From contig CM077648.1 in the NCBI GenBank assembly GCA_039707465.1, positions 29,825,119 to 29,889,118 on the forward strand: a stretch of 64,000 nucleotides of DNA, given 5' to 3'. The DNA comes from Rhabdophis nuchalis. Taxonomy: Eukaryota > Chordata > Lepidosauria > Squamata > Natricidae. Below the pieces are notes generated by a model. It had not been told where the DNA came from, ran no database searches, and was given only the letters and a program-made list of their open reading frames with translations. Below, one piece after another: positions 23,744 to 36,344 of this stretch. The position numbers and the translations under genes are program-made. Each line of letters opens with the position of its first letter. Position 1 is the first letter of the stretch.

Positions 23744-24999
23744 TTCTATACCAGTGATGGCTAACCATTTTTGGACCGCATGCCAAACGCGGGGGGAGTG
23801 CATGCGTGCGACCCCAGTGCACATGCACACCCGACACACACCCACTCACGCACATGCGCACGTGACTAGACACCCCCCAAACGTTTGGTGCACTTTTTTT
23901 GCCCTCCCCAGGCTCTAGAGGCTTTCTAGGAACCTGGGGAGGGAAAAAACAGCCTCTCACCCGCCCCCACCCCTGGAGGTCCTCTGGAGGCTTCAGGAGC
24001 TTCCCTGAAGGCTCCAAAAAGAGCAAAAAAATGGCCCTACAAGGAACATAAGAACATAAGAATAGCCTTGCTGGAACAGGCCACAGTCCATCCAGTCCAG
24101 CATTCTGTCTCACACAGTGGCTCACCATTTGCTTCAGGGTATTCCCAAGCAGATGTCTTCACCTGCTTATGATTCCCTGCAAATGGCATTGAGAAATATC
24201 CTGCCTATCTCTCCATCCCGGAAGGTGTCCTTAGGCATCCATAATGATAGCCATTGATACCCTTGTTCTCCATGAACTCATCTAATCCTTTCTTAAAGGT
24301 GTCGAGGCTGACAGCTGTCACCACTTCTTCTGGCAGGGAGTTCCATAGACCAGTGATCCTCTGGGTGAAAAAGTACTTCCTCTTATTTGTTTGAGGTCTA
24401 GCTATCAAAGTTTCATGGAGTGCCCCCTAGTTTTAGTGTTGTGCGATAGGGAAAACGGTTTTTCCTTTTCTACTTTGTCCACACCGTGCATTATTTTATA
24501 GACTTCAATCAGGTCACCTCTCAGGTGCCGTCGTTCTAGAGTGAAGAGGTCCAGCCATTGCAGCCTCAGATGGTAAGGAAGGTGTTCCAGCCCCCTAATC
24601 ATTCTGGTTGCCCTCCTCTGCACCTTTTCCATTTCCATAATATCCTTCTGAAGGTATGGTGACCAGAACTGTACACAATACTCCAGATGGGGCCTCACCA
24701 TAGATTTATAAAGAGGCAAAATGACACTTGCTGACTTATTTTCTATACCCTTCCTAATGATCCCTAGCAATGAAACCAGAGGTCTGATCCTGAATTTCTG
24801 GTTTGCCCATAGGGCTGGTCTTTCACGCTCCCAAGGCTTCAAGAAAGCCTCCAGAGGGTGAAAAATGGCCTTAACAGAAGGCCGAAATCAGCTGGCCAGT
24901 GCGCTGGAGCTGACAGGGCAATGGCTTGCGTGCCCTAACAAATGGCTCCATGTGTCACCTGTACACATGTGCCATAGGTTTGCCATCACAGTCCTATAC
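23744..24999. mobile_element. hAT element, family B, itself split by an inner LINE
   Basis: Starts CAGTGATGGCTAACC at 23752 and ends TTTGCCATCACAG at 24991, flanked by TTCTATAC and TCCTATAC (7 of 8). Compared with the uninterrupted family member at 44372-44745, it carries an extra LINE of about 800 bp (24047-24842). Confidence 0.8.
24047..24842 (-). mobile_element. Inner CR1/L3-type LINE 3' fragment
   Basis: The minus strand encodes YKSMVRPHLEYCVQFWSPYL and MEKVQRRATRMI (24405-24842), then RITGLWNSLPEEVVTAVSLD (24205-24408). It ends with the 3' UTR signature ACATAAGAACATAAGAATAG at 24047. It differs from the outer CR1, so it is a separate, younger insertion. Confidence 0.85.
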
Positions 25000-25480
25000 C
25001 ATTTCAGAAAAATGGCTGTCCACCTCTTCTTAAAAGTCTGCAGTAATGAAGCACCCACAACATCTGAAGGCAAGCTGTTCCACTGGTTAATTGTCTTATC
25101 TGTTAGGAAGTTTCTGCTTAATTCCAGGTTGTTTCTCTCCTTGAAACAGCTATTATTTCTTGTTCTGCCCTCTGGTGCTTTCAAAAATAAATTGACCCCC
25201 TCCTCTTTGTGGCAGACTCTCAAATACTGGAATATTGCTATCATATCCCCCACCCCAGTCCTTCTTTTCTCTAGATTAGCCAAACTCAAATCCTGCAACC
25301 ATCCTTGATATGTTTTGGCCTTTAATCCAGGCCTTTAATTGTCTTAGTTGCTCTTTGTACTTTTTCCAAAGTCTCAACATCTTTTTCAAAATGTGGTGGC
25401 TAATGCAGTACTCCAGGCTAATGCAGTATTCCAAGGAACAAGAGTCTTGATCTTCACTGTAAGCCACCAACAAGAAGTTT

Positions 25481-26429
25481 ACTCAGCAGTAGAAGATAGC
25501 AAGAGCAGAAGACTATCTAAAAATCCTACTTATAGAGTCAGGTCAGTTTCTAGTAAAACATATACAGTACTATTAATACACCCCGATAAAACCACTGGCT
25601 TAATATATTTCACAGAGACTACAGGAAAGTTCAACTATCCCAGTGCTGTCTTCCAGGCTTCTTCATGTTTCATCAGGCCAGAATTAATGTCCTGGGAGGT
25701 GGTGTTTCCTAGACCACAGACATTTTATCTTACTAATCAGATGGTCCATGTGACAGTTTGATAACTTTGAGTGCACACTAGAGTATTTGAGTAGCTGGAG
25801 TGGTATAAGGGAATGGTTATTGTACTATAACCTTTTCATGAGCTTCCAACATTCACAAGGAGATTTGCCCACTCACGAGCCATCCAAGATTTTATATCCT
25901 CACTGAGCTATCACAACTAATATCTAGTGTTTCTAACAGCATATATGCAGCAGGGAGCACACTGGGTTTCCGTTGGATAGAACTGATGGTCTGAAGGTTG
26001 GAGGTCTTGTCTGAATCCATTCAGATGGACGATATTATTCTCTGGGCAGCTGTAGATTGGCAGCCAATACATTGTACGTTAGGGATGTAGAACTGGCTAA
26101 GTACACTGAGGCCTGTTTTTAGTCCTACTGTACTATTGACATAAAGATATAATTTTGTCAATTCCAATGTACAGGGGAATTCTTTTGGACTGATATTGAA
26201 GATGTAGGTCTCAACTTGATAAACCAAGGAAGTAAGAACAAATTTGAGAAAGTTATTTTTAAAGTTAACCTGGGTAGAAATAAACAGATTTTCCTTTTTC
26301 TAAAATATAAAATAAGTCTCTGAATTTTTTTTTACAAATATACATTTTGATATTTTGAATCTATCATGACCTGTTAAAACTATGGCCATATTCTGGATGT
26401 AAAAGTCTTCGTTCCTTTGATAAAAATAC
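25481..26429. other. Unassigned intergenic DNA
   Basis: No gene recognised. 25480-25760 may be an old LTR-like repeat but no ends were found. Confidence 0.35.
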
Positions 26430-26980
26430 AAAATGAAACCACTGAAGATCTGATCATGAAAATCAAAGAAGGAAGTGGAAAAATTTGGTCTCTTTCTGAA
26501 CATCAAAAAGACCAAGTTCATTAGAATAGCAAAGAATGGAAACATCAGAATAGAAATTGAGGGTGAAGAGAGAGAACGCATAGGAGAAAAAATCACTTTT
26601 CTAGGGTTACAGAAACAAGACAGGAAGAAAATTGACTCATTTGAGTTGTGGTGCTGGAGAAGGATCCTGCATATTCCTGGGACAGCAAAGGTGACTAACA
26701 ATGATGTACTGTAGTGCACAATACCAGATATGTTACTAGAAGGGGGGGGGGGGAATCACAAAACTGCATCTCATTTACTTTGGTCATATTGTGTTGGCAG
26801 AATTCACTGGAGAAAGCAATTATATTTGGAAGAGTTAGCGGAAAAGAAAACCAGGCCGCCAAAGAACACAAAAGCTGCATACCATCAAAGCTAACGCCAA
26901 CAGTGCAAGATTGAAATATGGGGAGAGACCTGGCACATAAAATCATCAAGAGTCAGACCTGACTGAATGGATAACTTCAT
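26430..26980 (+). mobile_element. BovB/RTE LINE fragment with internal deletion
   Basis: The + strand reads FGLFLNIKKTKFIRIAKNGN and ITFLG, then DSFELWCWRRILHIPGTAK (26475-26714). After a frameshift it continues in the SLEK...GRVSGKENQAA region and ends in a BovB-type tail at about 26940-26975. Residues between ITFLG and DSFELW are missing. Confidence 0.8.
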
Positions 26981-27472
26981 CATCAAGTGGAAAGGCTGGG
27001 ATCAGCTTTAAATAATAAATTTTAAAAAACTAATTTCAAATTTTAATTTTTAACAAAAAACATAAACTGAATTTCTCTACTCTGCCCCTTTACACTGCAT
27101 ATCCAATATGTAAACCATGCCTATTAATTTACTGCTCGACAGAGACATCTCTGTATTTATTGATTCAAATTCATGTAGGATTAAAAAAAAACATTATCTC
27201 TTTCACTCTCCCTGACAGTTGAAAAATCAGCATGCATAAAATATGGAAAAAATTATGGACATGCATGGAGAGATAAATCTGCTTTCATTCCACAAAATAA
27301 ATGTTCTTCAGCTACATCTAATGCATCACAAAAGATCTGTTAGATATGAATCAGTGAGTGTGTGTTTGTATGTGTATAAACCCAAAACACACATAAAAAC
27401 ATACTAGGATACATAAGTGAATGCTGCAAATATAACATTATCATACAGGAGGAATACAATGGAAACACACTA
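26981..27472. other. Unassigned AT-rich intergenic DNA
   Basis: No gene or recognisable repeat was seen. Confidence 0.45.

Positions 27473-27557
<85 letters not shown>
27473..27557. repeat. (GATT)n microsatellite
   Basis: About 20 GATT units with one irregular unit. It lies at the L2 tail that follows. Confidence 0.95.
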
Positions 27558-27640
27558 TATATATCGCCCTATTCTCCCTGGTGGGACTCAGGGCGGTGCA
27601 CAGAAAGATAAAAACCCACAACACATACAAAATATAAAAT
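27558..27640 (-). mobile_element. L2-type LINE 3' end
   Basis: ATATATCGCCCTATTCTCCC ... GACTCAGGGCGGTGCACAG is the minus-strand form of the L2 3' end (GCACCGCCCTGAG...GGGCGATATATAAA). The GATT array is its expanded tail. Confidence 0.75.
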
Positions 27641-27841
27641 AGCATTAAATTATTAAATCTGTGCTAAAATGGTTAAAATAATGTGAAGGTTAAAACAATT
27701 AAATATTAAATTTAAAATTATCCCTTAGTCTATATCAGGCAAATGAATGAAAACAAGGCAAAATGAATGAAAACAAGGCAATGATGAGCAAATTAATGAA
27801 AACAAGGCAAAATTGAGATTTGTATATGTATTTCTAATTAA

Positions 27842-28055
27842 CAATAGCAATAGCCCTTAGACTAAGATACTGCTCCACAGTGCTTTTCAGCCTTAAGTGG
27901 TTTACAGACCCCAACCATCTGGGTCTTCATTTTACCAACCTCAGAAGGATGGAAGGCTGAGTCAACCTTGAGCCACCCAGAATTGAATTCCTGGAGGGAG
28001 CAGTGAGTTAGCCCTTCAATACAACATTGTAATCACTGATCCACCACAGCTCTAT
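27842..28055 (-). mobile_element. tRNA-derived squamate SINE, diverged
   Basis: AATAGCAATAGCCCTTAGAC, CATTTTACCAACCTCAGAAG and GGAAGGCTGAGTCAACCTTG match the shared SINE body. The head is degraded. Confidence 0.75.
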
Positions 28056-28264
28056 GACCTGCTCAGTTTAAATAATTATTTATTCTTTATATGACAGCTA
28101 ATTTCACAATTTCTCTAGCAATAAAAAATTGCACTTTGAATTTTCATGTGCCCAGTGGATTATAAATCAATACTATCCCATCCAGCTTTGAATTTATTCA
28201 ACTTCTAAATATGTTTTAGCCTAGCCTTTTTCATGTTTACCTACTAAAGTAAGTGTATTTTTGT

Positions 28265-28740
28265 ACACAAGTAAGCATTCATAATTTCTTTTAAGTCTGT
28301 GATCTTCTTCTTGTGCCGTATCTGTCATCAGATGTTGACAATCATGTTGGCAATCCTATTTTTGTCAACAGCTGCATGAAAAAGTACTGCTGAGTTTTGT
28401 CCAAACCAGTCCCTTCGGTTTTGAAGCCATGATGTTCTTCTTCTGCCTGGACCTCGTTTGCCCTCGATCTTTCCCTGGAGGATTAAGTGAATGATGGCGT
28501 ATTTTTCTGGACATCACATGTCCAAAATCTTCTAACTTTTAATGGTTTTGATTATTTCCCTTTGCTTTCCCAGGTAACATATCACTTCATTTGTGATTTT
28601 GTTAACCCAGCTTCTCCATAACAGCCATCTGTAAACCCACATTTCAAATGCTTCTAGTTTCTTCAAGTGGTTTTCTGTCAGAGACCAAGTCTCTACTCCG
28701 TAGAGCAGGATAGACAAGATCTAACATCTGACAAGCCTGA
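28265..28740 (-). mobile_element. RTE-type LINE 3' fragment
   Basis: The minus strand reads ILLYGVETWSLTENHLKKLE, AFEMWVYRWLLWRSWVNKIT and REIIKTIK, then a KIEGKRGPGRRR block. This is the C-terminal region of an RTE-clade LINE, distinct from BovB. Stops are present. Confidence 0.7.
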
Positions 28741-29624
28741 TTTCCAGTCTTAGGCTTATGTCGTGACTGCAGAAGTCTCTTGATAGAGCTTATAAAAGAA
28801 GGCCTACATTCAGCCTTTGGATTCTGCAAGTCAGGCTGGAAAAATTCCTTTATGAACCAATGGAGCTCCATTGGAGTTGGGTGTTCATGTTGGAATAAGC
28901 TGCAATGTTAATTGTTTGCTTTTGACTTACTGTTATTTCTAAGCCTACTCAGTTATAGCTTCTTCAGTCAACTATGAGTCATCAAATAACGGCTTAGTGT
29001 AATATGTGAAACCCATTCATAATTTAAGACAGTTAAGTGAGTTTTTAGCTTGCTAGTTCTTTTTTATTGTTCCTTACCTCAGAAACAAGCCTTTTTTGTT
29101 GTTGTTATGTTTTATCACTAGAGACCATGAGAGACAAAGTCTACATATCCTTAAGAGCATTTCATCACTCTTCCTTATTCTTCCTGGGGACATTTATGTT
29201 TATTGTCCAGAGTGTAATTAAAGTTGAGCACAATGTGTTGGTTTGGACATCATGACAAGCAAGTGTTGAACAAAAGTGAAAGCAAATACTTTTACATCAC
29301 TGGTCGATATACCCTAGAGAAGAAGATAGAAAGATATAAGCAATCATCTCACCACATTGATTAATTTAATCTGTGGAGTTTGCATAGAAAGAAATCACTA
29401 GAACCAAATTTTCATCACAGCACTATGAGATTTGAATTAAAGGAAAAAGTAGGGTCAAGACATGAAAAGTTCTCTTTTCTGTACCTTTCATCTATTTGAG
29501 AAATATCTTAAGACAAATTCTTTCAAGAAAATGAGAAACAGATTGGTTCCCTATTTGTAACATTCTTTATATAATTAAGTGCAGATTTGAGCTCTTCCTT
29601 CAAGAAACATAACAAACGTTCTTA
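28741..29624. other. Unassigned AT-rich intergenic DNA
   Basis: No gene or recognisable repeat was seen. Confidence 0.45.
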
Positions 29625-29690
29625 ATATAGTCCTTTGGGAGAAGGGCGGCATATAAATCCAATAAATTTGAATCTGAATCTGAATCTAGT
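29625..29690 (+). mobile_element. L2-type LINE 3' end fragment
   Basis: GGGAGAAGGGCGGCATATAA followed by short TGAATC repeats. Confidence 0.6.
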
Positions 29691-29855
29691 ACTGGGTAGA
29701 ATCCCTCCCAAGCTCTTGTTTACCAATACAACACTGAAAATATTTGCAGCTAAATTCTACTAAATACTTCACAGGTATTTATGTGCAGGTGGTAACATAT
29801 CATTCTTATACTGAATATCATTCTCCAAACTGACCCACAATTATGAATCTGCTTA

Positions 29856-31060
29856 TAATAATAATAATAATAAATAATAATAAATTTTATTTATAGACCG
29901 CTTCCTCTCCCCAAAGGGACTCGGAGCGGTGCACAGGGAAATTAAAAAATACCAATAAATATATATAAATAATTTAGATAAAAAGCAAATTAAACAAAAA
30001 TTATCCCTGCGCTAAAATCCCCCATTTTAAATTAACTAAAATCCCCTAAACCCTATTAAAAGACGCGAGACTAACCTAAGCCGGCCAAGCAGAAAAAGTG
30101 TGTTTTAAGTTTTTGACGGAAGGAGCGGAGGTCCGTAGTTGTTCTAATTTTGGGGGGAAGGTCGTTCCAGAGGGCTGGGCCCACCACAGAGAAGGCCCTT
30201 CCCCTGGGCGTCGCCCGCTGGCATAGCCTAGTGGACGGCACCCGGAGAAGTCCCTCTCTGTGGGAGCGAATCGGCCGCAGGGATGTATGGGGCAGGATCC
30301 GATCCCGCAGATAACTAGGTCCCGTGCCATGGAGCGCTTTAAAGATGATAACTAACACCTTGAAGCGCACCCGAAAGACGACAGGCAGCCAGTGCAGCTC
30401 GCGCAAGAGCGGTGTTATGTGGGTAAACCTTGAGGTTCCCATTATTGCTCACGCGGCCGCATTCTGGACAAGCTGAAGTCTTCGGGTGCACCTCAAGGGG
30501 AGCCCCATGTAGAGAGAATTGCAGTAGTCCAGTCGGGATGTCACGAGGGCATGAGCGAATGTGCAAAGGGCATCCCGATCCAATAGGGGGCGCAACTGGC
30601 GTACCAGGCGGACCTGGTAAAATGCCCTCCTGGCCACGGCTGTCACTTGATCTTCCATGGACAGCCGGGTATCCAGGAGGACGCCCAAGTTGCGCGCCCC
30701 ATCCACAGGGGTGAGATGTTCGTCCCCTATGGCCAGTGATGGAGTCAACTGGTTGTACCGGGATCCCGGAAACCACAGCCACTCAGTCTTGGACGGGTTG
30801 AGTCTGAGTCTGTTACTTCCCATCCAGGCCCGCACAGCTTCAAGGCACTGGCACATCACCGCTACGGCATCGTTGGGGTGGTTTGGGGTAGATATATACA
30901 GCTGTGTATCATCAGCGTAGAGATGGTACTCTACCCCAAAACCACGGATGATCTCACCCAGCGGCTTCATATATGTGTTGAACAGGAGTGGCGAGAGGAC
31001 CGACCCCTGAGGGTCTTTCTTTAGGGTTGTCTTTATGTCTTTCTTTAGGGTTGCCATTGG
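29856..31060 (-). mobile_element. L2-type LINE, 5' truncated, with RT core
   Basis: The 3' end is at the left ((AAT)n at 29856-29885, then ACCGCTTCCTCTCC ... CGGAGCGGTGCACAGG). The minus strand encodes [20 protein letters not shown], then the RT catalytic [36 protein letters not shown] and [13 protein letters not shown] (30449-31057). After a frameshift comes HITPLLRELHWLPVVFRVRF and FSVVGPALWNDLPPKIRTT (30071-30442). The 5' end at about 31060 carries a short tandem duplication (GTCTTTCTTTAGGGTTG). Frameshifts make it inactive. Confidence 0.88.
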
Positions 31061-31660
31061 ATTGACTCCCCCCTTTAATTATAGTTCTAATCAAAGCAGA
31101 AAACCACTAACTAGGAAGAATTAAAAACAGAAAGCCATGCGATTTAAAACCTTCCATTTCCAGCAATGGTTGTTCCATGCCTCTTAGCTTGAAATGCACA
31201 TCTTTTCTATTAGGCTAGTGTTGCTCACCATAGCTCCATAGCTTTTCTGAGATTTTGTCATTCACAGGAAACGTGTTACACCCCTGCACCCTGTAAGGTG
31301 CTCTTAGCTCAAGGCTGTTCTCAGTTTCTTCACAGTACTATTCGCTAATCTCCACTCTTATTAAATTCAGTATTCTTGAAGTTGCTCAAATGAAGTTTAT
31401 GAGAGCCGGCCTTGCCATCTTAAAATGCGTGAAGAATGCCATTTCAACATTTAGAGATTGCTTTAGTTTTTGTGGTTATTACTTGGTTATTACTTATGAA
31501 CTTTTGGTTAAAATAAATTCTCTATCCCATAAGTCTGTCCTCTTTGGTTCTTAGAGAAGAAAGCTATTGATGAAATCCATTTATTATATTTTTCAATGGG
31601 GAGCCTGTGCTCCTTAGGCTTTGAAAATGTTCGATGCACTCTCAGGCAATGAATCTATGG
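31061..31660. other. Unassigned intergenic DNA
   Basis: No gene or recognisable repeat was seen. Confidence 0.45.
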
Positions 31661-32027
31661 CAGGAGTGTCGGATTCAAGGCCCAGGGACTGGATCGAGCC
31701 CACAGGGTCCTTAGATTTGACCCACCCTGGAAACAGCAAAGGACCAGCCCATTATGTCTCTGCCAGTGAAAATGGAGCTTGGGAGAGCCATGTGTAGCCC
31801 TGCCAAGCTCTGTTTTCACTGGCAGAGATTTTCAGGAGGCTGCTACAGCCAAAAATGGAGCTCAAAAGCCCATTTTTGCTGGCAAAGTGCTTGGGCCACC
31901 ACAGGTGCCTCCAACACAAGTGACATCAAGCTGGCCATGCCCACCTTGGCCATGCCACCCGTCCCCCCTCCCAAGATCAAACACAACCCTGATGTGACCC
32001 TCAATGAAATTGAGTTTGACACACCTG
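31661..32027. mobile_element. hAT element (family C-like)
   Basis: Starts CAGGAGTGTCGGATTCAAGG and ends TGAGTTTGACACACCTG, similar to the ends at 16858-16991. The interior has CAAAAATGGAGCT-type repeats. Flanks ATCTATGG and CTCTAGGA agree at only 5 of 8, so the copy is old or one boundary is off. Confidence 0.7.
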
Positions 32028-32405
32028 CTCTAGGACATGGACCTTCAATCTAATCTAAGTCTAGCATGTAGCCCTATAATTTGGGGAAATCTTCCAAAAG
32101 GCCTTACGCCTGTTTATCACCTTTCAAATTTTATAGAACGTTTACCTTAGCCAGGCTAGACCCACTGTCCTTATCAGTCCTCTGTAAGAATTATAAAAAT
32201 ACTCCAGTGGACCAGTACCTGTGCTCATGTGAGGATAGCTCAATAAAGTCTTTGAGCAATATGCTGCTTTCTTTTTCTTAGCTCATTCACCCCATCCTGA
32301 AGATATTTCTGGGTAGAGAGCACAATGTCTGTTTGTCACTCCTCTTATCTGATATGAATCCAACAATATCCCTCCAAGTTGCCCAGTTTTGTGCTATTCA
32401 TTTTA

Positions 32406-33423
32406 CAGGCAGTCTTCAATTTACGACCACAACCGAGCCCAACATTTATGTTACTAAGTGAGTCATCTGTTAAGTGAATTTTGCCCATTTTTGTGACCTC
32501 TCTTGCCACAGTTGTTAAGTGAATCACTGCACTTGTTAAACTAGTAACAGGGTTGTTAAATGAATTTGATTTCCCTTTTGTGATGCTCCAGGGCATGGTG
32601 CAGAGATAACACAGGCAGCTGGCAGTTCAAACTGCCCTTTTATTGTTTCAAATTCCCCCAAATGCTTCCATGTTTTGGCATGTCCCCCACACACCTCTTT
32701 CAAGTAGCCTCTGGCTGCCAATAGACAAGCCTAAGACTGTGAGCACCCTGGCTTCAAAGCAAGAAATCCAGAAAGAATGCAAGGAATCCAGGAAAGTTCA
32801 AACATTGGCACTTGGAATTTACTGTTTTCTCCCAACAAATGCCCCTCTCCACAGCATCTCCTTAAGGCTCAGTCCCCAGGTGTGGCTTGTGAAGAAGGGT
32901 ACTCTCCTCCTGAATAGTTGGGTCAGTCTGTGCTGTTCTTGCTTTCTCTCCATTCTCCATGGTCAAAAATCAGGAGGGGGTGGTTCTTGCTCATCACCTT
33001 AGTTCTGTCTTCATGTTCACTGCTTAGCCTCTCCTGGTCATCCTGCCCCCTTCCTCCAAGCCTCCAAGCTCTCCTGAAAGGCTCTGGCCTGGTCCTCCCC
33101 ATTTTCCTCCCAAGCCAACGAAGCCTTCCCCTCGATCTCCATCTACTCCAGTTCCAGCTCATCTTCGTCCACCGATTCAGGCTCCGACCAAAGCATGACA
33201 TCCTTTGATTTTGCTTGTGAAGTTTTAAAAGGTGATCACATGACCCTGGGACACTACGAATGTCAAAAACATGAGCCAGTTGCCAAGCATCTGAATTTTG
33301 ATTACATGAGTAAGGGGATGCTGTAATGATCATTGGTGTGAAAAATGGTCATAAAGTCAGTGAGATTGTAATTTTGAACCATCACTAAACGAACAGTTTT
33401 AAGTCTAGGTCTAGGACTAACTG
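32406..33423. mobile_element. Diverged inverted-repeat DNA transposon split by a solo LTR
   Basis: The ends CAGGCAGTCTTCAATTTACG and AAGTCTAGGACTAACTG resemble the squamate repeat whose consensus starts CAGGTAGTCCTCGACTTACG. The interior has TTAAGTGA-type words and GATCACATGACCCTGGGACA. The left part (32406-32578) and right part (33201-33423) join once the LTR at 32579-33200 is removed. Superfamily not determined. Confidence 0.65.
32573..33206 (-). mobile_element. Solo LTR (about 622 bp)
   Basis: 32579-33200 has matching ends TGTGATGCT and AGCATGACA, flanked by CCCTTT and TCCTTT. On the minus strand AATAAAAGG lies near the 3' end and the 5' part encodes acidic residues, as in the LTR at 20397-20960. 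No internal retroelement sequence is adjacent. Confidence 0.65.
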
Positions 33424-35437
33424 CATTTGTGGTTGAGGAGTCTGATTAATTTCCTTATTTGTATTTTATTCTACTAGTTTTGTACTTTTATCTCTCTGTT
33501 ATTATATTCAATTTTTCATTCTTACTCCATGTTATATTTATACATTTATACATAGATTCAACTGATATACATATAGTTATAATCACTTTCTTTTATATCA
33601 TTTTTCCTGGCTCTTTGATTTCTGTAAGGAGAGTTTTGTTAATTTATTAAGGGGGGGGGAACCTGTTGTAACTTAAAGATTATCCAATTTATTATGGTTT
33701 CATGTTTTTTCATTTCATTTTTTTTATTTCACTCATAAAGAAAACAAGAAAATGTGTCCACAACTTTTATTTCCTAAACGGTTAGTAAAGAGAGAAAAAG
33801 ATTTAGTTTCCACTCATAAAATGAGAATATGTTTACTTTTACATACTTAATGATGCCTGCAACAACATAAAAGCAGAAAATTGCATTCTGTAGTGTCTAA
33901 CCTTGATAGGAAAGTAGGACTAGCCCATGCTTTTCTCTCTGTGCGAATATTTCTGGCCTAAATTGACTTTCAATATGCCTATGATCAAAATGTGAAGTGA
34001 ACTGTATACAGATCCAGAGAGTGATCGTATCTATTACAACATCACTTTTTCCAGCCTACTATAAACATGAAAGGTTATTTTTATCCTTGAAGAAGATTCC
34101 ACTTTTATTGAAAGAAAGATTTCCTTCCAATCAAGCCAAATTAACATACAAGCTGGAGGTTTCACGTCTACCCCTTTAAATATCATAATTATCCTAATAT
34201 ATTACATTAATCCCGTTCCTTTTGCAAAAACCTATTTCATTAGAAGGCATTACTGTTTTGTCATGCATAGCTAATAAACGCTTCAGGGTTAGCAATTTTT
34301 ATATGTCAGGAAAGAAAGATTTCTCTTCACCAATTCTACAGTCCCAGCCAAGCTTTTCCTCGTAATTCTAAAAAAGCAAAACAATGCAGAGGTACCCGCC
34401 ATCATATCTATGTCCTTTTTTCTTTGATCCATAGAAAGATTTTTCAAGTATTTTACAATCTAAAAATAAAGTCCTACTTGACAAGTTTTAACATTCCCTT
34501 TCTCTCCATTTCTGTCCTATGGGAATTATAGCTTCTTCCAATTTGTCATCTCATCATTCTAATTCTGTACTATAGAAAGGGCAACTGTTAGTAGTTGAGC
34601 TACAACAGGGAAGTGTGCCAGCACACGCACTAGACGCAAGGCATTTTCAGGATGTCAATTCAGCTGCCTGGAGTGCTATTAGCCTTCATTAGCCAAAGAT
34701 GGAAATATTGCAAATGCATGCAGTAAAATGTTTCAGAGTGACTACCACAGGAGCCAGTCAAAAGCCAGAAGTGTGTAAAGCTATAGGTAATCTGATTCCA
34801 TCTAGTAATAAAGAATGCAAATATCTTTTCTTCTCTTGAACCTGAAAAAAATATTCAGAAATCAAGCTCAGGAAAGATTAGCATTATACAACCATCATTT
34901 CTTCTGAATGAATAGAAGATGTCAGATGTTCCTCAAGCAAAATATTGTGTTACCATGCCTACCCAATGACTTAAGTAATAATATTAAAGGCATTACTAAT
35001 GGAAAATTTCTTTCAAATGAGGAATGGCTACTCAGATGTAAATTTCAGTATAGAAAATAATTTTGTATGAGGATTAATAGATAACTTGCTAAACAGAAGT
35101 CCATAGAGTCACCCTAAATGTTATCTTTGATGGTGAGCTGCTGGGCATAATCTAGAGATTCCGATTCCCAAATAATCATTTTGGTCAATGCTTCAAATTG
35201 TTGCTTGATACCAAACTGTATATGTATCATTGTTATATATTGAGCAAATCAGCATAAAATCCCACATGGAAGAATCAATACAGTATATTGCTTAAAATGT
35301 TGGATTCATGTTTTTTATATGTACATCCCAGCTATACTCTAAGGTTCTTACATAGGCTAAATGATGGAAGTTCCCCATATATGAGAAATATATCAGGATG
35401 GTTCTGATAGCACTTTTTCCAACACATATTTTATAAA
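33424..35437. other. AT-rich intergenic DNA with a possible conserved block
   Basis: No gene recognised. 34600-34830 is non-repetitive and holds octamer and homeodomain-type words (ATGCAAAT, TTCATTAG). It could be a conserved noncoding element, but conservation cannot be judged here. Confidence 0.35.
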
Positions 35438-35582
35438 AAGGCATAAGCTTTTGTGACCTGCACTATACTTCATCAGATCATCAATGAATTGTGTGAGCAA
35501 GATACGGCTCCCAAGAGCTTATGCCTCTTAATAAAATGTTCTGGTTATCAAGGTGCTACCAAATTTCTCTTGATTTTTTTGG
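35438..35582. mobile_element. Amniote interspersed repeat with inverted AAGCTTATGC-type motif
   Basis: GGCATAAGCTTTTGTGACC, TTCATCAGATCATCAATGAA, AGAGCTTATGCCTCTTAATA and AAGGTGCTACCAAATTTCTC form a layout I recall from repeats common in turtles and other reptiles. Class not determined. Confidence 0.4.
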
Positions 35583-36344
35583 CTGGGGGCACTATGAATC
35601 AATACAGGTCTACTTCAACAGTAGGTTCTCAAAAGGAATTATGGGAAATAAATTCCAATAATTAATAATTACTGCAACATTCCTTTCCCCAGTCATTCTG
35701 ATAACATTCATTGTTATTGTCAAAAGTCTACTCTTTTACTCCTTTCAACTCATTCAACCCTGATATTCTTCTCATATGAAAAACTTGTGTTATTACATTT
35801 CACAAATCCATATCTAATTTTTTTTGTTCTCTTATATTTGGAATTAAAGAACCCTTGAAAAAAGCATTTGCTTTAGACATAGTTCAAATTTCCTCATGAA
35901 TCTGATCATCTGATAATTCATTGCTAAATTTCAAATGCCAAAAGCCATATGTAGTGCCCATTCTTATTTTGAAACCGAGTTTCAAAAAATGCTAGAAAGA
36001 AAGTAGAATTGAACTTGTTAAGTAGAATTGAAAAAGTGTTAAATCTTACATTAGCAATAAATAATTAATCAAGGATTTAGAATTATTCATATTTTGAAGT
36101 CCTTTTTTGGCTTTACTACCAGGCATCTAAGCTTGTTTTTATACGCAAAAGATAACATAAACACTATTTTGAAATAGCAACATTTATTTTCTCAATCTGA
36201 ATAAAATTATGGAATAAAATAGGAAGATATATATCTAATCTGTGAAGCTAAATTTCATGGATTCAGCTATGGAGTTATTTTGGCAACTGTGAAGGTTTCC
36301 CTCCTATTTTCCAATTTGTTTTCAGTTTCACAAACTAACCTCTT

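Larger units (their letters stand above)
23680..25480 (-). mobile_element. CR1 LINE split by a nested hAT element
   Basis: Minus strand. The right piece (24992-25480) encodes a CR1 C-terminus (FLTDKTINQWNSLPSDVVGA). The left piece (23680-23751) is its 3' end (AGAGCTGGAAGACCCTGGAA). The two pieces join across the insertion: the CR1 text breaks at 23751 and resumes at 24992. Confidence 0.85.

Noticed and set aside
27473..27557. Regular repeats considered as a CRISPR array
   Set aside because: It is a plain tetranucleotide microsatellite without spacers, in a vertebrate genome.
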